Shown here piece after piece: positions 60,508 to 64,000 of a DNA stretch of 64,000 nt. Position numbers and translations under genes: made by a program. Positions within the stretch are counted from its first letter, which is position 1. Each line of letters starts with the position of its first letter. The stretch is from Rhodothermales bacterium (GTDB taxonomy: Bacteria; Bacteroidota; Rhodothermia; Rhodothermales; Bin80). The notes below the pieces were generated by a model. It was not told where the DNA came from and made no database searches. It worked only from the letters and a program-made list of their open reading frames with translations. The DNA lies in the NCBI GenBank assembly GCA_028278205.1, contig JANQES010000083.1:34686-98685 (forward strand), given 5' to 3'.

Positions 60508-61455
60508 TTACAACAACGCTGCCCGCATGGCGTTGATGTGCTGCGGTCCCATCCGGCAACAACCGCCGATCAGGCGCGCGCCTTGTCTAAACCATTCGCC
60601 GGCGGCGCGGCTGCAATCCAGGGGATCTGAAGTCCCGACCCAGGTTCGCATTGTGCCGTCGTAGGCCTCGCCTGAATTCGGGTAGACGACGACCGGCTTG
60701 CCGGGGGCGCCCGCGCGGACCTGATCGATCAAGGAGGAAATATGGTGGGGCGCGGTGCAGTTGATGCCTACGGCTACCACCTGTTCACACGTCTCAAAAA
60801 GGGCGGCGCACTCCGCTATCGGAGTCCCATCGCTGATGTGCGTGCCATCGCGGCACGAAAAGCTCATCCACGCAAACCGATCCGGCGTTTGCCGGAGCAG
60901 CGCGAGCAGCACTTCGGCTTCCTGGTAGCTGGGGATCGTCTCGCAGGCCAGGAGATCAGCCGGGGAGGCCGCCAGGATCTCCCATCGCGGCTCGTGAAAC
61001 GCCCGCAGGGTCTGGTTCGAGACGCCGTAATTTCCGCGATATTCGGCGCCGTTCGCCAGCGAGGCGCCGTACGGCCCGATGCTCGCCGCAATCAGAGGAC
61101 GAAGGTGTGGCGCGTCTTTCAAGGTTGATTGTGCGAGGAATGCCTCACGCGCCTCATCGGCTAAGGTGACAGCCTTGCGTATCAGCGACCGGGCTTCTTT
61201 TTCTGAGAACCCTTCCGCAAGAAAACCGCCAACACTGGCCTGATAACTCGCCGTGGTGATACAATCGGCTCCGGCGTCGAGGTAGGCGAGATGCACCGCG
61301 CGAATCGCTTCGGGATGGGTCGATAAGAGATGCGCCGACCAGAGCGCGGTGTCGAGCACGAATCCTTCTTTTTCCAACTCCGTAGCCAGCCCGCCATCGA
61401 GCAAAAGCACGCCCTGCTTTTCGAGATAAGCGTCGATGGGAGATGGCGTTGGCAT
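60508..61455 (-). CDS. mmuM: Homocysteine S-methyltransferase
   Basis: This 315-residue zinc enzyme of the Pfam S-methyl_trans family transfers a methyl group from S-methylmethionine or S-adenosylmethionine to homocysteine. Zinc cysteines are in VGINCTAPHH and GGCCRMGPQHI; the N-terminal LLLDGGLATELEKEG and CITTASYQAS are typical. AGGAG lies 8 nt before the ATG at 61453-61455. It could use homocysteine made by the sulfhydrylase at 6273. Confidence 0.92.
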   Translation of the reverse strand: MPTPSPIDAYLEKQGVLLLDGGLATELEKEGFVLDTALWSAHLLSTHPEAIRAVHLAYLDAGADCITTASYQASVGGFLAEGFSEKEARSLIRKAVTLADEAREAFLAQSTLKDAPHLRPLIAASIGPYGASLANGAEYRGNYGVSNQTLRAFHEPRWEILAASPADLLACETIPSYQEAEVLLALLRQTPDRFAWMSFSCRDGTHISDGTPIAECAALFETCEQVVAVGINCTAPHHISSLIDQVRAGAPGKPVVVYPNSGEAYDGTMRTWVGTSDPLDCSRAAGEWFRQGARLIGGCCRMGPQHINAMRAALL

Positions 61456-61473
61456 CAAGGATTCTCCTCTTTT

Positions 61474-61510
61474 ACAATTCGCCATTTCCCATTCCCCACT
61501 CGCCACTCGC
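61474..61510. repeat. ATTCGCC word repeat, half-element
   Basis: Five ATTCGCC/ATTTCCC/ACTCGCC units with a 7-nt period between the arginase and methyltransferase genes; no clear opposite arm. It overlaps the last bases before the arginase stop. Confidence 0.6.
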
Positions 61511-62484
61511 TACCGTGCCTGAAGCCCTTTGATGGCGCCGACGGCCAGCCGGTAGACGGCTCGGAGCGTCGTCTTGTCCGGGTCGTCGTCCGCCGGATAC
61601 GAGGCGATGCCGAGGGCGGCGGCTTTTTTGTAGCGAAACATCACCTCCAGCGCTGCTGCCAGTTCGGCGCTCGTCGGGCCGTTGGGCACCGTCAGTGGGT
61701 GGCCCATGACCTCCGGCGGGTCGAGCACGTCGAGGTCGATGTGGATGTAGATGAGGTCCGTCAGGCAGCTCAGGCGCTCCATCTGCGCGTCGATGTTATC
61801 CGAGCGCGCGCGGATGTCATCGACGGTGATGTGTTCGATGAGCGAGCGGTCGATGCGGTCTTGTTCGAGCGGGTCGGTGTCGCGCACGCAGGCCATGACG
61901 ATGTAGCGCTCCGGCAGCGCCGGGTCGAGGCCGGATTGCTGGCGCATGCGGGTGAGCGCGTGGCCTGCCGAGACGGCCACCGGCATGCCGCCGAGCATGC
62001 CGCTGAGGGTGGTCTCCGGCGTGTTATAATCGCCGTGCGCATCGATCCAGATCATGCCGACGCGGAGGGGTCTGCCGGGCGGCCCGCTCTGCTGCAGGCC
62101 GCCGAGCATGCCGGGCGCCGAACTGCAATTGTTGTAAAGCCCGATGTTGAAATGCCCCGCGCGTTCGTTTTCCGCCGCAAACTCAGCCAGGTGCCCGTTC
62201 GCCATCCCGAACCGATTCCACTGGCCGTATTGCTTTTCTTCCTCGTCCGTCAGCGCCACCGTCGAGATCCGCTGAATCACCACGCCCCGGTTGACGAGCG
62301 TATCGACCAACCCACCCTCAGCCATCGCCGCTGCGTCGGCGGCAGTCTCCGGCCCGGCTCGGTCGCCGCCGTAGGGATTGATCACGAGCGCGACGCTGAG
62401 CCTGCCGTCGGCAGCGCGGTACTTCTGCGCAGCGGCAACGGTTGGAATCAGCAGGAGGAGGATGAGGACGAAGTAGCGGTTCAT
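61510..62484 (-). CDS. Exported arginase/agmatinase family protein
   Basis: This 324-residue ureohydrolase has a clear signal peptide (RYFVLILLLLIPTVAAAQ). Manganese-ligand motifs are WIDAHGDYNTPE and HIDLDVLDPPE. The Gly-His of the N-terminal motif is less clear (SAGHAL is a candidate). Arginases are usually cytoplasmic, so the export is noteworthy. GGAGG is 5 nt before the ATG at 62484; the start overlaps the stop of the PIN gene (TGATG). Confidence 0.82.
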   Translation of the reverse strand: MNRYFVLILLLLIPTVAAAQKYRAADGRLSVALVINPYGGDRAGPETAADAAAMAEGGLVDTLVNRGVVIQRISTVALTDEEEKQYGQWNRFGMANGHLAEFAAENERAGHFNIGLYNNCSSAPGMLGGLQQSGPPGRPLRVGMIWIDAHGDYNTPETTLSGMLGGMPVAVSAGHALTRMRQQSGLDPALPERYIVMACVRDTDPLEQDRIDRSLIEHITVDDIRARSDNIDAQMERLSCLTDLIYIHIDLDVLDPPEVMGHPLTVPNGPTSAELAAALEVMFRYKKAAALGIASYPADDDPDKTTLRAVYRLAVGAIKGLQAR

Positions 62485-62921
62485 CAAGGCCTCCGTGGGG
62501 TCTGTAGGTCGATTGCCAAGAACTCGGCTGGACGTAGGATGGGAATATCCCGAAATGGATGCATAATCAGCAAATCCTGATCCCCACTGACGATGTAATC
62601 AGCCTCTCCGCTCACGGCCAATTCGAGGTATTTATCGTCTTTCGGGTCGCGGCATTCGGTGATGGACTCCGTGATGGAGACATGAATAGACTTTGCCAAC
62701 AGATCACGCAAAAATTGCTTTCTCTCTTCGTCGGTAAGATACTTGTCAAATCGTGCGCGATAAATGACTTGCTCAAGCTCCGCAAAGGTTTCTGAAGACT
62801 GGAGGATAAAACCGTTACGATCTGCTTTCGTCAGGGCCTGTCGTGAATGGCCTTTGGGCGTCAGCAAGCCGCTAACCAGGACGTTGGCATCGAAGACGAA
62901 ACGGTATTTAGTCTCCTTCAT
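62484..62921 (-). CDS. PIN-domain toxin (COG1569 type)
   Basis: This 145-residue protein has PIN nuclease acidic residues in RFVFDANVLVSGLL, AELEQVI, CRDPKDDKYLELA and DYIVSGDQDLL. It matches the putative toxin component of COG1569 TA systems. It overlaps its antitoxin by 14 nt and the arginase gene by 3 nt, so all three form one transcript. Predicted RNase. Confidence 0.88.
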   Translation of the reverse strand: MKETKYRFVFDANVLVSGLLTPKGHSRQALTKADRNGFILQSSETFAELEQVIYRARFDKYLTDEERKQFLRDLLAKSIHVSITESITECRDPKDDKYLELAVSGEADYIVSGDQDLLIMHPFRDIPILRPAEFLAIDLQTPRRP

Positions 62922-63156
62922 TCAGGATGTCTTGCAAGATGTCGTCTGTGAGTCCGCGTGCTCTTGCCTTAGCGCCGATTTCATCCATCGTTCGTTCCAA
63001 GCGCTCGGTGGCCTCATTAAAGGCCTCTTCGTCGTCCATCACCCGCACCGAAAAACGCACAATCTCAGCAATGCGCTGTTGCTCCTCAGGCGGAGCATTG
63101 CGATAAGCCTGTGCCGTTTTTCGGGGCACTCTTAGCCTGATTTCTTCCGTCTTCAT
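62908..63156 (-). CDS. Antitoxin partner of the PIN toxin
   Basis: This 82-residue acidic, helical protein starts MKTEEIRLRVPRKTAQAYRN at the ATG at 63154-63156; a longer frame from 63204 lacks support. The N-terminal beta-strand plus helix looks like a ribbon-helix-helix DNA-binding part, and the acidic C-terminus (DDEEAFNEATERLE ... DDILQDILNEGD) would wrap the toxin. It overlaps the toxin start. Identified by size, position and shape rather than a named family. Confidence 0.72.
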   Translation of the reverse strand: MKTEEIRLRVPRKTAQAYRNAPPEEQQRIAEIVRFSVRVMDDEEAFNEATERLERTMDEIGAKARARGLTDDILQDILNEGD

Positions 63157-63288
63157 GTCCACCCTGACGATAGTTTTACATGCGCACGACGGAGCGCTCA
63201 CCACGCTCCTCTCGGGCGTAGCGAGTTTTTAACAGAAGGCAACAACGGTTTGTTGCTTTCCTGAATAATAAGATCGAGAGAGCGACGG

Positions 63289-64000
63289 CTAGTTGCCTGC
63301 CATCATCATTTTATGCGGGATGCGGCGGATTTTGATGCTGCGGAAATGGACTTCGTCGCCGTGGTCTTGCAGGAGGATGTGGCCTTGCTTCCAGTGCCCG
63401 AAGCCTTCCCACTTGATATATTTGCTCCGCGTCACGAGGGCATCGAAGGCCTGGGTGCCGCGTTCGTATTCGAGCACTTTGCGGTTGTTGAGCCAGTGCT
63501 CGACGTGCGCGCCGGTGAAGACGGTTTTCTCGGTCCGGTTGCCTCTGAGCCACTCTTCCACACGCGTGCCTTTGACGATGAGGCGGGCGCGGTTCCACTC
63601 GCCGGGTGGGTTGACGATCTTGTTCTTATGGGCCGGGATGAGGTCGTAGAGCGAGGCGACGGTGCGGTTGCCGCCGGCGCCTTGTGTGGCGTCCGGATGC
63701 TTCTCGTCGTCGAGGAGTTGATATTCGAGGCCGATGGCCGAGGCGTCGCTGCCGTAGCTCTCGGTGATGAAATACTTGATGCCGCTGTTGGCCCCTTCGG
63801 TCAGTTTAAAGTCGAGGCTCAACTCGAACATCGCATATTCGTCCATCGTCACGATGTCGCCGCCGTGGGCCGATTCGCCGCCGCCGGAGGCTTCGACCAT
63901 CAACACGCCGTCTTCGACACGCCATCCTTTTTCGGGGAACGCCTCTTTGCCCGCGCCGCGCCAGCCGTTGGTGGTCTTGCCGTCGAAGAGCAGCCGCCAG
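63289..64000 (-). CDS. DUF1080 (3-keto-disaccharide hydrolase family) protein, truncated by right edge
   Basis: The frame is open from the right edge to the stop at 63289; its first visible residues, WRLLFDGKTTNGWRGAGK, are the start of the DUF1080 lectin-like fold, so only the signal peptide and a few residues are missing. It continues GLEYQLLDDEKHPDAT, PPGEWNRARLIVKG, VEHWLNNRKVLEYE and ends GHILLQDHGDEVHFRSIKIR. The family includes 3-keto-glycoside hydrolases and secreted carbohydrate-binding proteins. No internal start was used. Confidence 0.9.
   Translation of the reverse strand, partial: WRLLFDGKTTNGWRGAGKEAFPEKGWRVEDGVLMVEASGGGESAHGGDIVTMDEYAMFELSLDFKLTEGANSGIKYFITESYGSDASAIGLEYQLLDDEKHPDATQGAGGNRTVASLYDLIPAHKNKIVNPPGEWNRARLIVKGTRVEEWLRGNRTEKTVFTGAHVEHWLNNRKVLEYERGTQAFDALVTRSKYIKWEGFGHWKQGHILLQDHGDEVHFRSIKIRRIPHKMMMAGN

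Noticed and set aside
1..64000. rRNA, tRNA, prophage or integrase genes
   Set aside because: None were recognised on either strand by eye; a tRNAscan or Rfam run would be needed to exclude short RNAs.

Overview
The window is GC-rich, densely coded bacterial DNA and looks like a member of the Rhodothermia (Rhodothermota, the FCB/Bacteroidota group). The evidence is a secreted beta-propeller protein with an NYPNPF-type type IX secretion tail, an S46 dipeptidyl-peptidase, many exported metallopeptidases, lipoproteins with classical lipoboxes, and PadR-linked orphan FtsX/MacB-type permeases. No rRNA, tRNA, CRISPR array, transposase or phage gene was recognised. The assignment is inference from gene content.

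Layout. 1-3.6 kb: a molybdopterin oxidoreductase (cut by the left edge) and its Fe-S/NrfD-like partner on the minus strand, separated by an opposite-strand DUF433/DUF5615 toxin-antitoxin pair. 3.9-8.1 kb: a GntR regulator, a membrane protein of unknown function with a clear terminator, a 44-residue glycine-rich microprotein, and O-acetylhomoserine sulfhydrylase with a CoA-binding protein. 8.3-18.5 kb: lspA, a secreted M28 peptidase, PadR with two tandem operators, two paralogous prefix-domain permeases, and a fatty-acid-hydroxylase-family protein. 18.8-29.7 kb: a cell-wall block with a LysM lytic transglycosylase, an FHA protein, a 31-residue membrane peptide, a PP2C-TM-beta-helix phosphatase, a single-chain RodA/FtsW-PBP fusion and a HEPN-FHA protein. 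This resembles the actinobacterial fhaA-fhaB-pstP-rodA-pbpA order but with fused parts and no kinase in view. 29.8-33.5 kb: a two-gene minus-strand unit, TIR-AAA followed by AAA-TM-lytic transglycosylase, the best candidate for an undescribed (possibly anti-phage) system. 33.7-50 kb: exported peptidases and lipoproteins, a T9SS cargo protein, a trypsin-PDZ protease, ArfB, a Tat-exported HisC-like aminotransferase, a Gfo/Idh/MocA protein and a Mut7-C protein. 50.3-52.7 kb: a class II aldolase and rhamnulokinase (rhamnose use). 52.7-56.5 kb: a three-gene flavin oxidoreductase operon. 56.7-64 kb: a membrane metallophosphoesterase, a glycoside-hydrolase-like lipoprotein, homocysteine methyltransferase, a secreted arginase-like protein, a PIN toxin-antitoxin pair and a DUF1080 protein cut by the right edge.

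The most unusual global property is the intergenic DNA. About 25 gaps carry a hairpin whose arms are short degenerate tandem repeats with a period of 7, 8 or 10 nt. Each family has its own word, and the same words sit in frame inside at least two genes and supply the C-terminus and stop codon of two others. Several apparent N-terminal gene extensions are only translated repeat, and starts were chosen to exclude them.
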